Shown: one piece after another, positions 18,929 through 27,393 of the stretch | Numbering within the stretch: the first letter of the stretch is position 1 | How the letters are laid out: every line of letters starts with the position of its first letter | From: Bacteroides mediterraneensis | GTDB taxonomy: Bacteria > Bacteroidota > Bacteroidia > Bacteroidales > Bacteroidaceae | Direction: 5' to 3' | Length of the DNA stretch: 64,000 bases | Assembly: GCF_016900355.1 (NCBI RefSeq) | Contig: NZ_JACJKA010000009.1 | Coordinates: forward strand, 41,304-105,303 | Made by a program: the position numbers and the translations under genes | Notes under the pieces: model-generated | Told to the model about the DNA's origin: nothing | Seen by the model: the letters and a program-made list of their open reading frames with translations, nothing else | Databases searched by the model: none

Positions 18929-19633
18929 ATGGCTCACGCGATTATCCGGAATATTCCCAATACGATTACCAGCTGTAATCTGTTCTGTGGGTGTATAGCC
19001 TGCTACATGGCTTTCCATAGCAAATATGAATGGGCACTGCTTTTCATCGTGCTGGGAGCGGTGTTCGATTTCTTCGACGGAATGACAGCCCGTCTGCTGC
19101 ATGTGTCGTCCCCCATTGGGAAAGAACTGGACTCGCTGGCCGACGATGTGACTTTTGGACTGGCCCCGGCAGCCATTGCCTTCTCCCTGTTCAAGGAAGT
19201 ACATTATCCGGATTTTCTCCTTCCCTTATCGGACATCATGCCCTATACGGCTTTTCTGATTTCCGTCTTCTCTGCCCTGCGACTGGCCAAGTTCAACCTG
19301 GACGAACGCCAGACCAGCTCATTCATCGGCATGCCGACTCCGGCCAATGCCTTGTTCTGGGGCTCACTCACTGTAGGAGCACACGACTTTCTGGTTTCTG
19401 ACAGCTTCAATGCCCTATACCTGTTTATTCTGGTCCTTGTCATGTCATTGCTGCTGGTAGCCGAACTGCCCATGTTCTCCCTGAAATTTAAGGATTTGTC
19501 ATGGGGGCACAACAAGATAAGCTATATCTTCCTGATTGTCAGTATCCCGCTGCTGATTATCTTCCAGTTGAGCGGATTTGCGGCAGTCATCGTATGGTAT
19601 ATTATTTTGTCCTTACTGACATATAAGAAATAA
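18929..19633 (+). CDS. pssA: CDP-diacylglycerol-serine O-phosphatidyltransferase
   Basis: Joins serine to CDP-diacylglycerol to give phosphatidylserine, the step before Psd. The CDP-alcohol phosphotransferase motif is complete: D47-x2-D50-G51-x2-A54-R55-x8-G64-x3-D68-x3-D72. The protein has several hydrophobic segments. I start it at 18929 (MAHAIIRNIPN), where the family's conserved N-terminus begins; the longer frame would overlap psd. Confidence 0.95.
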   Translation: MAHAIIRNIPNTITSCNLFCGCIACYMAFHSKYEWALLFIVLGAVFDFFDGMTARLLHVSSPIGKELDSLADDVTFGLAPAAIAFSLFKEVHYPDFLLPLSDIMPYTAFLISVFSALRLAKFNLDERQTSSFIGMPTPANALFWGSLTVGAHDFLVSDSFNALYLFILVLVMSLLLVAELPMFSLKFKDLSWGHNKISYIFLIVSIPLLIIFQLSGFAAVIVWYIILSLLTYKK

Positions 19634-19688
19634 GAGGGGAAACGGTGTGGCACATTTTTTGTTCATTTCAAACTAAAAACAAAAGACA

Positions 19689-19967
19689 ATGTTCCATATT
19701 TTAGGTATTTTATTTCTCATTATTCTGGTCATCCTGCTCATTGGACTGGCTATTCTCTCGAAGGTCGTCGGCATGATATTCGGATTCAAACGCCGTATGC
19801 AACGCAACGGCTCTGCCCAACGGACCACTTATTCCTCCGGTTCCAGTCAGCCACAGGAAGATAGCTTCGACTCTTCCTCCAACGAAGGAAACACCTCCGT
19901 ACGCCGACGGAAAAAGATTTTCGACAAAGAAGAAGGGGAATACGTGGATTTTGAAGAAATCAAATAA
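19689..19967 (+). CDS. DUF4834-family small membrane protein
   Basis: 92 residues: one N-terminal transmembrane segment (LGILFLIILVILLIGLAIL), a basic stretch, a Ser/Gln-rich linker and a C-terminal KKIFDKEEGEYVDFEEIK block typical of DUF4834 in Bacteroidetes. The function is unknown. It lies 55 bp after pssA and may share that transcript. Confidence 0.75.
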   Translation: MFHILGILFLIILVILLIGLAILSKVVGMIFGFKRRMQRNGSAQRTTYSSGSSQPQEDSFDSSSNEGNTSVRRRKKIFDKEEGEYVDFEEIK

Positions 19968-19973
19968 CACTTT

Positions 19974-20408
19974 TCATCTTCTCTTTCGGAAGAAGTCTTT
20001 CATCAATCCGGCGCACTCGTCAGACAACAGCCCTTTTACGACCACCGTCTTAGGGTGCAAGGCTTGCGGCGCATACCGCTGATACCCTCTTTTCTCGTCT
20101 TCTGCCCCGAATACGAGACGCCCTACCTGCGCCCAGGCAATCGCCCCAGCGCACATCACACAGGGTTCCACCGTCACATACAGGGTACAGTCGTTCAAGT
20201 ATTTCGCCCCCAATGCATTAGCCGCCGCCGTCACCGCCTGCATCTCCGCATGCGCCGTCACATCGTGCAACGTCTCGGTCAGGTTATGCGCACGCGCAAT
20301 GATGCGGTCCCGGCAGACCACTACGGCCCCCACGGGTACCTCGCCTCGGTCTGCGGCCCGTGCAGCCTCAGCCAGCGCTTGTTTCATGTAAAAAGAATCG
20401 TCTGCCAT
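19974..20408 (-). CDS. tadA: tRNA-specific adenosine deaminase-like nucleoside deaminase
   Basis: A 144-residue zinc deaminase with the HAE motif (His53, catalytic Glu55) and PCVMC (Cys83, Cys86). TadA converts wobble A34 to inosine in tRNA-Arg(ACG). The size and the ADRGEVPVGAVVV segment fit TadA, though guanine or cytosine deaminases share the fold. It converges with the DUF4834 gene and follows a small helical protein gene by 2 bp. Confidence 0.88.
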   Translation of the reverse strand: MADDSFYMKQALAEAARAADRGEVPVGAVVVCRDRIIARAHNLTETLHDVTAHAEMQAVTAAANALGAKYLNDCTLYVTVEPCVMCAGAIAWAQVGRLVFGAEDEKRGYQRYAPQALHPKTVVVKGLLSDECAGLMKDFFRKRR

Positions 20409-20410
20409 GG

Positions 20411-20644
20411 TTATCTGCGCATATCATGTTCCTTGAAAAGCGTGGGATAATCGTCTTCCATGTTCTGATGGATAAAAGACAAAACCGTCTCGCGAAGCCA
20501 GCGTGCCTTGTTGGTTATCTGATACTTTTCCAGATAACGGTCCACAATCCGCACCTCTTCTTCGCTCATCAGGCAAACCATCCGCTGACGGCGGGGAGGA
20601 TTGCTGACTGGTACTTTCTTCCTTTTTTTTCCGGTATTTACCAT
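20411..20644 (-). CDS. Small basic protein, possible ribbon-helix-helix type
   Basis: About 77 residues: a basic N-terminus, then RMVCLMSEEEVRIVDRYLEK and ARWLRETVLSFIHQNMEDD, a short strand and two helices that resemble a ribbon-helix-helix DNA-binding fold. I choose the ATG at 20644 because the longer frame begins with TTG. It lies 2 bp upstream of tadA and probably forms an operon with it. The role is unknown. Confidence 0.65.
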   Translation of the reverse strand: MVNTGKKRKKVPVSNPPRRQRMVCLMSEEEVRIVDRYLEKYQITNKARWLRETVLSFIHQNMEDDYPTLFKEHDMRR

Positions 20645-20717
20645 ATTGTACTGCAAAATTAGCGTATTCCGTTAAAATTGAAGCATAAAAATGCGTATTT
20701 TTGCAAAAAAGCAGAAA

Positions 20718-21086
20718 ATGGCACTACATAATGACCTGGGAAAAGAAGGTGAAGACGCTGCGGTAGACTACCTGACCCAAAAAGGGTATGAAATCAGGCA
20801 CCGAAATTGGCACTCCGGGCACCGCGATCTGGACATCGTGGCGCAAAAAGACAGTACCCTGGTCATCGTGGAAGTGAAAACCAGAAGGGACGACCGCTTC
20901 GGACAGCCGGAAGAAGCGGTGGACAACCGGAAAATACGGAACATTGTGGCTTCTACCGATGCGTATGTCCGGAAATTCGCCATTGACCTTCCAGTCCGCT
21001 TCGACCTCATTACCGTAGTGGGGATACAGCCTCCTTTCCGGATAGAACACATCGAGGATGCTTTCTTTCCGCCTGTGTGGAATTAA
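20718..21086 (+). CDS. YraN/UPF0102-family predicted endonuclease
   Basis: A 122-residue restriction-endonuclease-like protein: GKEGEDAAVDYL, then the nuclease core HRDLDIVAQ and VIVEVKTR (D...E-x-K) and FDLITVV. The cellular role is unsettled; members neighbour Holliday-junction-resolvase-like genes. I choose ATG 20718: an earlier in-frame ATG at 20691 lies upstream of a TATTTTTG -7 box at 20696-20703, so it would not be transcribed. birA follows 17 bp later. Confidence 0.88.
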   Translation: MALHNDLGKEGEDAAVDYLTQKGYEIRHRNWHSGHRDLDIVAQKDSTLVIVEVKTRRDDRFGQPEEAVDNRKIRNIVASTDAYVRKFAIDLPVRFDLITVVGIQPPFRIEHIEDAFFPPVWN

Positions 21087-21103
21087 TTAATGCATAGAAA
21101 ATC

Positions 21104-21841
21104 ATGAAATACCCTGAACCTATTGTATTGGCAGAAACCACTTCTACCAACTCTTATTTGTCGGACCTTTGCAACGCGCAGACGTGTCCGGAACTCACCA
21201 GTGTATATTCTTCTTTTCAGTCGGCCGGCCGCGGACAGCGGGGCAACAGCTGGGAATCGGAAGCAGGCAAGAACCTGCTTTTCAGCTTTGTGCTGTATCC
21301 GGACTTTCTGGAGGCACACCGCCAGTTCTATCTGTCACAGGTCACAGCACTGGCCTTGTACGACGTACTGTCGAGCTATACGGAAGGTATCTCCATCAAA
21401 TGGCCCAACGACATCTACTGGAAAGACAAAAAGATTTGCGGCACCCTGATTGAAAACGACCTGACCGGTATCCACATCAGCCGTTCCATCTCTGGAACCG
21501 GGGTCAACCTGAATCAGGAACGTTTTTACAGCGATGCCCCCAATCCGGTCTCCCTGTGTCAGATTACGGGCAACCGGTACGATGTCCGTGAGATTTTAGA
21601 GCAAATCATGGACAAGGTCGCCGACTATTACCAACGGCTGAAGGAAGGACAGACTGACATGCTGGAAACGCGTTACAAGGAAGCCCTCTATCGCAAAGGA
21701 GGCTTGCACCCGTTCCAGGACAAAGACGGACAGTTCCAGGCCCGTATCGTGGACATCGAACCCAGCGGACGCCTGATACTGGAGGATGCACAGGGAAACA
21801 TAAGAGGCTATTTATTCAAGGAAGTGGAGTACATCTTATGA
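21104..21841 (+). CDS. birA: Biotin-[acetyl-CoA-carboxylase] ligase
   Basis: Attaches biotin to biotin-dependent carboxylases. The 245-residue protein shows the biotinyl-AMP loop GRGQRGNSW and KWPNDIYW with the catalytic Lys in KICGTLIE. There is no N-terminal DNA-binding domain, so it is a ligase only, not the E. coli-type repressor. Its stop overlaps the start of the MATE gene. Confidence 0.93.
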   Translation: MKYPEPIVLAETTSTNSYLSDLCNAQTCPELTSVYSSFQSAGRGQRGNSWESEAGKNLLFSFVLYPDFLEAHRQFYLSQVTALALYDVLSSYTEGISIKWPNDIYWKDKKICGTLIENDLTGIHISRSISGTGVNLNQERFYSDAPNPVSLCQITGNRYDVREILEQIMDKVADYYQRLKEGQTDMLETRYKEALYRKGGLHPFQDKDGQFQARIVDIEPSGRLILEDAQGNIRGYLFKEVEYIL

Positions 21842-23154
21842 AGACGACCGACAGACAAATTCTGCACATCGCCCTGCCCTCCATCGTGTCGAACATCACC
21901 GTCCCGCTGCTGGGACTGATTGACGTCACCATTGTAGGCCATTTGGGAGCGGCTTCCTACATCGGGGCCATCGCCGTGGGAGGTATGCTGTTCAATATGA
22001 TTTACTGGCTCTTCGGTTTTCTCCGTATGGGCACAGGAGGACTCACCGCCCAAGCCTACGGCCGGCACGACTTACAGGAATCTACCCGCATCCTGCTCCG
22101 CTCGCTGAGCATCAGTCTGCTGCTGGCCCTTGCCCTGCTAATCTTGCAATTTCCCATCCGCAGCTTAGCTTTTACCTTCATCGATACGAGTGAAGAGGTG
22201 CAGAAGCTGGCCACACTGTACTTCCATATCTGCATCTGGGGAGCTCCGGCCACCTTAGGACTCTACGGGTTCAACGGCTGGTACATCGGCATGCAGAACT
22301 CCCGCTTTCCGATGTTCATCGCCATTATCCAAAACATTGTCAACATTGCCGCCAGCTTGTTTTTCGTCTTCTCCCTCGGCATGAAAGTGGAAGGTGTGGC
22401 CCTCGGTACCCTCGTGGCACAATATGCGGGACTGGGCATGGCCTGTCTGCTCTGGCTTGTCTACTATCGCCCGCTACGGAAATACTTGCACCAGAAAGGC
22501 TTGTTCGACCGAACCGAAATGAAACGATTCTTCCAGGTGAACCGGGATATCTTCTTCCGGACCCTCTGCCTGATTGCCGTGACCGTCTTTTTCACCTCTA
22601 CAGGAGCCGCATACGGTGACGTAGTATTGGCAGTGAACGCCTTGCTCATGCAACTGTTCACCCTCTTTTCCTACTTCATGGACGGATTTGCCTACGCAGG
22701 AGAAGCACTCACCGGAAAATACATCGGAGCCCGGAACCACAAGGCCCTGACACAAACCGTAAAACATCTTTTCAAATGGGGTATTTCCCTTTCCCTGCTG
22801 TTTACCCTGCTCTACGGACTGGGAGGAAAAGGATTTCTCGGCCTGTTGACGGATGATGCCTCTGTCATAGCTGCGTCTGAAGAATACATTTACTGGGTGC
22901 TGGCCATCCCACTGGCCGGGTTCTCCGCCTTTTTGCTTGACGGAGTCTGCATTGGATCCACAGCTACCCGCCTCATGCTGATTGCCATGCTGGTTGCCTC
23001 TGCCAGTTTCTTCCTCCTTTACTACGGCCTGCACCACACGCTGGGAAACCATGCTCTTTGGATGGCTTTCATCGTGTACCTGGCGCTGCGGGGTATCGTG
23101 CAAGGAATCATCCTTTATCGAAAACAGCTTACAGGCTTACATCCTCTGTCATAG
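21838..23154 (+). CDS. MATE-family efflux transporter (DinF-like)
   Basis: A 438-residue inner-membrane protein with about 12 transmembrane segments in two halves, beginning ILHIALPSIVSNITVPLLGL and LGAASYIGAIAVGG, as in the DinF/NorM antiporters. It probably exports cationic compounds using Na+ or H+. It overlaps birA by 4 bp (ATGA), and pyrH follows from its own promoter. Confidence 0.92.
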   Translation: MKTTDRQILHIALPSIVSNITVPLLGLIDVTIVGHLGAASYIGAIAVGGMLFNMIYWLFGFLRMGTGGLTAQAYGRHDLQESTRILLRSLSISLLLALALLILQFPIRSLAFTFIDTSEEVQKLATLYFHICIWGAPATLGLYGFNGWYIGMQNSRFPMFIAIIQNIVNIAASLFFVFSLGMKVEGVALGTLVAQYAGLGMACLLWLVYYRPLRKYLHQKGLFDRTEMKRFFQVNRDIFFRTLCLIAVTVFFTSTGAAYGDVVLAVNALLMQLFTLFSYFMDGFAYAGEALTGKYIGARNHKALTQTVKHLFKWGISLSLLFTLLYGLGGKGFLGLLTDDASVIAASEEYIYWVLAIPLAGFSAFLLDGVCIGSTATRLMLIAMLVASASFFLLYYGLHHTLGNHALWMAFIVYLALRGIVQGIILYRKQLTGLHPLS

Positions 23155-23190
23155 TTTTCATCACAAGGCGGGGATATCCGAAATTATTAC

Positions 23191-23198
23191 TAACTTTG
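23191..23198 (+). promoter_or_regulatory. Predicted -7 box for pyrH
   Basis: TAACTTTG matches TAnnTTTG 28 bp before the chosen pyrH start. A -33 element is not clear. Confidence 0.55.
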
Positions 23199-23225
23199 CT
23201 ACCAACTAATAAAACAACTACGATT

Positions 23226-23936
23226 ATGGCAAAATTCAAACGCATCCTGTTAAAACTCAGCGGCGAAAGCTTGATGGGAGAAAAAAAATACGGTATTGAC
23301 GAAAAGCGCCTGGGCGAATATGCACAGCAGATTAAGGAAATCCATGACATGGGGGTACAGATTGGCATCGTCATTGGTGGAGGTAACATTTTCCGCGGAT
23401 TATCGGGAGCCGGAAAAGGCTTCGACCGTGTGAAAGGCGACCAGATGGGTATGCTGGCTACGGTTATCAACAGCTTGGGGCTGAGCTCTGCCTTAGTGGC
23501 TGCCGGCGTGAAGGCACGCGTACTGACCGCCATCCGCATGGAACCTATCGGTGAATTCTATACCAAATGGAAAGCCATTGAAGCCATGGAAAACGGAGAA
23601 GTAGTCATCATGTCGGCCGGTACAGGCAATCCGTTCTTTACCACCGACACCGGTTCTTCACTGCGAGGTATTGAAATTGAAGCCGATGTCATGCTGAAAG
23701 GCACCCGCGTGGACGGTATCTATACCGCCGACCCGGAAAAAGACCCGACGGCTACGAAGTTCGACGACATTACATACGATGAAGTATTGTCACGTGGACT
23801 GAAGGTTATGGACCTGACCGCTACCTGCATGTGCAAGGAAAACAACCTGCCGATTATTGTATTCGACATGGATACCGTAGGTAACCTGAAGAAAGTGATG
23901 TCGGGCGAAAACATCGGTACATTGGTACACAATTGA
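23226..23936 (+). CDS. pyrH: UMP kinase
   Basis: Phosphorylates UMP to UDP with ATP in pyrimidine synthesis. The 236-residue amino-acid-kinase-fold protein begins MAKFKRILLKLSGESLMG and has VIGGGNIFRG, GTGNPFFTTD and DGIYTADPEKDP, all standard for PyrH. The frame is open for 56 more codons upstream, but those overlap the MATE gene, and the -7 box at 23191 lies within them, so 23226 is the start. Confidence 0.96.
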   Translation: MAKFKRILLKLSGESLMGEKKYGIDEKRLGEYAQQIKEIHDMGVQIGIVIGGGNIFRGLSGAGKGFDRVKGDQMGMLATVINSLGLSSALVAAGVKARVLTAIRMEPIGEFYTKWKAIEAMENGEVVIMSAGTGNPFFTTDTGSSLRGIEIEADVMLKGTRVDGIYTADPEKDPTATKFDDITYDEVLSRGLKVMDLTATCMCKENNLPIIVFDMDTVGNLKKVMSGENIGTLVHN

Positions 23937-23960
23937 TTATCCAATCCTTTTAAATAAACA

Positions 23961-24002
23961 AACGGCAAGGAATAGCGAACCACTGTTCCTTGCCGTTTTT
24001 AT
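23961..24002. terminator. Bidirectional terminator between pyrH and the phosphatase gene
   Basis: Perfect 12-bp stem AACGGCAAGGAA/TTCCTTGCCGTT (23961-23972 with 23986-23997) followed by TTTATTTA. It sits between convergent genes. Confidence 0.85.
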
Positions 24003-24527
24003 TTATTCACGTGTCAGTTCATATCGGTGGAATTCGGCATTTTTCATCAAGGGAACCGTACGAAGATCGGCCAATGCCACCCCTTTTATCCGAGCTTCCA
24101 GGCTGCGGTTGATTTGCCCGTGCGCCACGACCAATACCCGCTTTCCGTCATAATGCTGCCACAGATACTCCAAAAAAGTTCCAGCACGGTCATACAACAT
24201 TTGAGGAGTCTCCACTCCGGCAGGCGGATGACTCAAATCCACGCTGCCCACCGTCAGTCCGGTCCAAGGCCCCCAGTCAATTTCCCGCAACAAAGCAGTC
24301 CGCTGCCACGGCAGATGTCGGTCGCCCACAGCCAGCTGTACTGTATCCACCACCCGCTGCAAGTCACTGCTCACCACCGCATCCAGCGGAATCTCGCGCA
24401 GAGCCTGTCCTAATTCCACCGCCTGCCGCTTGCCTTCTTCCGTCAAGGTACCTGGTAAATGCCCCTGAAAAATCCGACTCAAATTTTCCACCGTCTGTCC
24501 GTGACGGGCCAAATAAAGTGTAATCAT
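24003..24527 (-). CDS. Histidine phosphatase family protein (phosphoglycerate-mutase-like)
   Basis: A 174-residue protein with the catalytic LARHGQT motif at the N-terminus, the acid/base region LREIDWGPWTG and the second catalytic His in VLVVAHGQINR. The fold covers phosphoglycerate mutases and diverse phosphatases; the short length and context give no substrate. It is convergent with pyrH and shares its terminator. Confidence 0.87.
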   Translation of the reverse strand: MITLYLARHGQTVENLSRIFQGHLPGTLTEEGKRQAVELGQALREIPLDAVVSSDLQRVVDTVQLAVGDRHLPWQRTALLREIDWGPWTGLTVGSVDLSHPPAGVETPQMLYDRAGTFLEYLWQHYDGKRVLVVAHGQINRSLEARIKGVALADLRTVPLMKNAEFHRYELTRE

Positions 24528-24616
24528 AAACCGTACTGATTTTTAAGTTGACAAACAAAGATAAGAAGTTTCCGACAAGTTTCGAGCCAGACAGGCACAA
24601 AGTTATGTTCCGAAGT

Positions 24617-24648
24617 ATTGCAAGAGAATAAAAAATAGCTTATTTTTG
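24617..24648 (+). promoter_or_regulatory. Predicted promoter of frr
   Basis: ATTG (24617-24620) and TATTTTTG (24641-24648) are 20 bp apart, close to TTTG-N20-TAnnTTTG, about 51 bp before the frr start. Confidence 0.65.
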
Positions 24649-24699
24649 TTCACATAAATACTTATCAGAGAATATAAAACCTATAAATGCAAGAAATAT

Positions 24700-25260
24700 A
24701 TGGCAGATTCTAAAACTATTATCAGCGAAGCTGAAGAGAAAATGGATATGGCAATCATGTACTTGGAAGACGCGCTGGCTCACATCCGTGCCGGAAAAGC
24801 CGACGTACGTCTACTGGACGGTATCCGCGTAGACTCTTACGGAAGCATGGTGCCCATCAATAACGTAGCCGCAGTGACTACTCCCGACGCACGCAGCATT
24901 GCCATCAAACCGTGGGACAAGAGCATGTTCCGCATCATTGAAAAGGCGATTATCGACTCTGAACTGGGTATCATGCCAGAAAACAACGGTGAAATCATCC
25001 GCCTGGGCATCCCGCCGTTGACCGAGGAACGCCGTAAACAACTGAGCAAGCAGTGCAAAGGCGAAGGAGAAACGGCCAAGGTAAGCATCCGCAACGCACG
25101 CCGCGACGCCATCGATGCCTTGAAGAAAGCCGTAAAAGACGGTATGCCGGAAGATGAGCAGAAGAACTCGGAAGCCAAGTTGCAGAAAGTACACGACAAG
25201 TACATCAAGCAGATTGACGACATGCTGGCTGCCAAGGATAAAGAAATCATGACAGTATAA
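24700..25260 (+). CDS. frr: Ribosome recycling factor
   Basis: Splits post-termination ribosomes with EF-G. The 186-residue protein has the family core ([47 protein letters not shown]) and a long C-terminal helical hairpin. It is followed by a terminator and then rsgA, another ribosome-related gene. Confidence 0.96.
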   Translation: MADSKTIISEAEEKMDMAIMYLEDALAHIRAGKADVRLLDGIRVDSYGSMVPINNVAAVTTPDARSIAIKPWDKSMFRIIEKAIIDSELGIMPENNGEIIRLGIPPLTEERRKQLSKQCKGEGETAKVSIRNARRDAIDALKKAVKDGMPEDEQKNSEAKLQKVHDKYIKQIDDMLAAKDKEIMTV

Positions 25261-25277
25261 ATTTTATTCACCCCCAT

Positions 25278-25325
25278 AAGAGGAGAGAGGGAACCGTCAG
25301 GATTTCTTCCCTCCTCTTTTTTTAA
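25278..25325 (+). terminator. Terminator after frr
   Basis: An imperfect stem AAGAGGAGAGAGGGAA / TTCCCTCCTCTT with a small bulge, followed by seven T, lies between frr and rsgA. Confidence 0.65.
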
Positions 25326-25336
25326 ATTTACATCTA

Positions 25337-26272
25337 TTGGAAAAAGGTCTGGTCATTAAAAATACAGGAAGCTGGTATCTGGTCAAAACCGACGAGGGAA
25401 AGCTGATTGAATGTAAGATAAAAGGAAATTTCCGCCTGAAAGGAATACGCAGCACAAACCCTATCGCCGTAGGCGACCGGGTACAAATCAATGCCAATGC
25501 GGAAGGTACCGCATTCATTACCGAAATAGAAGACCGGAAAAACTACATCATCCGCCGTTCTTCGAATCTTTCCAAACAATCGCACATCATTGCGGCCAAT
25601 CTGGACCAGTGCATGCTGGTGGTCACAGTGAACTATCCGGAAACTTCCACCATCTTCATCGACCGTTTCCTGGCCTCCGCTGAAGCCTATCGCGTGCCGG
25701 TCTGCCTGGTTTTCAACAAAGTAGATCGGTATACGGAAGAGGAATTGCATTACCTGGAGGGACTGATTCACCTGTACACCCATATCGGATACCCTTGCTA
25801 CCGGATTTCTGCGCTGGAAGGTACCGGCATAGAGGAAATCAAACAAGCCCTGCAAGGAAAAGTTACTTTGTTCTCCGGACATTCCGGTGTAGGAAAATCC
25901 ACCCTCATCAATGCCATCCTCCCCGAACAGAATGTCAAGACGGGCGAAATATCCACGGCACACAACAAAGGCATGCACACCACCACTTTTTCCGAAATGT
26001 TTCCCGTGGAAGGCGACGGATACATCATCGACACCCCGGGTATCAAGGGATTCGGTACCTTTGACATGAAAGACGAGGAAGTGGGACACTACTTCAAGGA
26101 AATATTCGAATTCTCCGCACACTGCAAATACGGAAACTGCACCCACCGGCATGAACCGGGCTGCGCCGTACGCGAAGCGGTAGAAAACCACTATATCAGC
26201 GAGTCACGGTACGCTTCCTACCTGAACATACTGAAAGATAAAGAAGAAGGGAAATACCGATCGGCTTATTAA
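25337..26272 (+). CDS. rsgA: Small ribosomal subunit GTPase A (RsgA/YjeQ)
   Basis: A circularly permuted GTPase of late 30S assembly. It has an N-terminal OB fold (about residues 1-70), then G4 (NKVD) ahead of G1 (GHSGVGKST) and G3 (DTPGIK), and a C-terminal zinc finger [14 protein letters not shown]. The start is TTG at 25337: no in-frame ATG precedes the conserved [11 protein letters not shown] start, and starting later would remove part of the OB fold. Confidence 0.94.
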   Translation: MEKGLVIKNTGSWYLVKTDEGKLIECKIKGNFRLKGIRSTNPIAVGDRVQINANAEGTAFITEIEDRKNYIIRRSSNLSKQSHIIAANLDQCMLVVTVNYPETSTIFIDRFLASAEAYRVPVCLVFNKVDRYTEEELHYLEGLIHLYTHIGYPCYRISALEGTGIEEIKQALQGKVTLFSGHSGVGKSTLINAILPEQNVKTGEISTAHNKGMHTTTFSEMFPVEGDGYIIDTPGIKGFGTFDMKDEEVGHYFKEIFEFSAHCKYGNCTHRHEPGCAVREAVENHYISESRYASYLNILKDKEEGKYRSAY

Positions 26273-26305
26273 CTTATTTAACCTCAAACCTTACGAAAAA
26301 CACAC

Positions 26306-27382
26306 ATGGACAAACGAATTAAATGGGGAATTATCGTACTGATAGGAGCAGGCATCGTTGCCCTGGCCATTCATACGTTTACTCCTGGAAAGAATGAAGA
26401 ACTGGAAGCCGCTGAAAAGCAAGTGCCCACTGACAAGTCGAAAGCACTCAACGTAAATGCCAAAATACTGAAACCACACTTGCTCACTGACCAGCTGTTT
26501 GTCAGCGGCAGGCTGATACCGGATGAGGAAGTAGACTTGTCATTTGAAACTTCCGGCAAAATCACGAACATTGATTTTACGGAAGGTTCTTTCGTGTCCA
26601 AAGGACAACTACTGGCCAAAGTGAATGACAGCCAGTTGCAGGCCCAGCTGAAACGACTGGAAGCCCAAATGCCGTTGGCCGAAGACCGTGTGTTCCGCCA
26701 GAATGCCTTGCTGCAGCGTGATGCGGTCAGCAAGGAAGCTTATGAGCAGGTGAAAACGGAACTGGCAACCCTGAATGCAGATATCGAGAATGTGAAAGCA
26801 AACATTGCCATGACGGAACTCCGGGCCCCGTTCGACGGCATCATCGGACTGCGGCAGGTCAGCCTGGGAGCCTACGCCTCCCCCACAACGGTCATTGCCA
26901 AGCTGACGAAAATCACGCCACTCAAAGTGGAATTTGCCGTACCGGAGCGTTATGCCCGTGAAATCAAGAAAGGTACGAACCTGACCTTCAAGATTGAAGG
27001 ACGACTGGAATCCTTCAATTCTCAGGTCTATGCCACGGAATCACGCATCAACGAAGAAACCCATACGCTGACCGTCCGCGCCCTCTATCCGAACCGGAAC
27101 GGAGAGCTGTTGCCCGGACGCTATGCGGACATCGAACTGAAGCAGAAAGAAATTCACAATGCCATCGCCATCCCTTCGGAAGCCATCGTTCCTGAAATGG
27201 GAAAGAACAAGGTATTCCTGTACCGTTCGGGAGTGGCCGAACCCGTGGATGTGGAAATCGGCATCCGCACAGAAGCAGAAGTACAGATACTGAAAGGACT
27301 GTCGGCCGGAGATACCATCCTAACCTCCGGAACCTTGCAGTTGCGCACTGGTATGCCGGTAATTCTTGATCAAATCGATTAA
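26306..27382 (+). CDS. RND efflux periplasmic adaptor subunit (MexA/AcrA type)
   Basis: A 358-residue membrane-fusion protein: one N-terminal hydrophobic anchor (IIVLIGAGIVALAIHTF), a lipoyl half-motif (FETSGKITNIDFTEGSFV), a short coiled-coil hairpin, the second lipoyl half (LRAPFDGIIGLRQVSLGAY) and beta-barrel and membrane-proximal domains. It is the first gene of a three-gene operon with an RND pump and TolC. The short hairpin resembles the MexA/AcrA group. Confidence 0.93.
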   Translation: MDKRIKWGIIVLIGAGIVALAIHTFTPGKNEELEAAEKQVPTDKSKALNVNAKILKPHLLTDQLFVSGRLIPDEEVDLSFETSGKITNIDFTEGSFVSKGQLLAKVNDSQLQAQLKRLEAQMPLAEDRVFRQNALLQRDAVSKEAYEQVKTELATLNADIENVKANIAMTELRAPFDGIIGLRQVSLGAYASPTTVIAKLTKITPLKVEFAVPERYAREIKKGTNLTFKIEGRLESFNSQVYATESRINEETHTLTVRALYPNRNGELLPGRYADIELKQKEIHNAIAIPSEAIVPEMGKNKVFLYRSGVAEPVDVEIGIRTEAEVQILKGLSAGDTILTSGTLQLRTGMPVILDQID

Positions 27383-27393
27383 CTTTCTGCCTT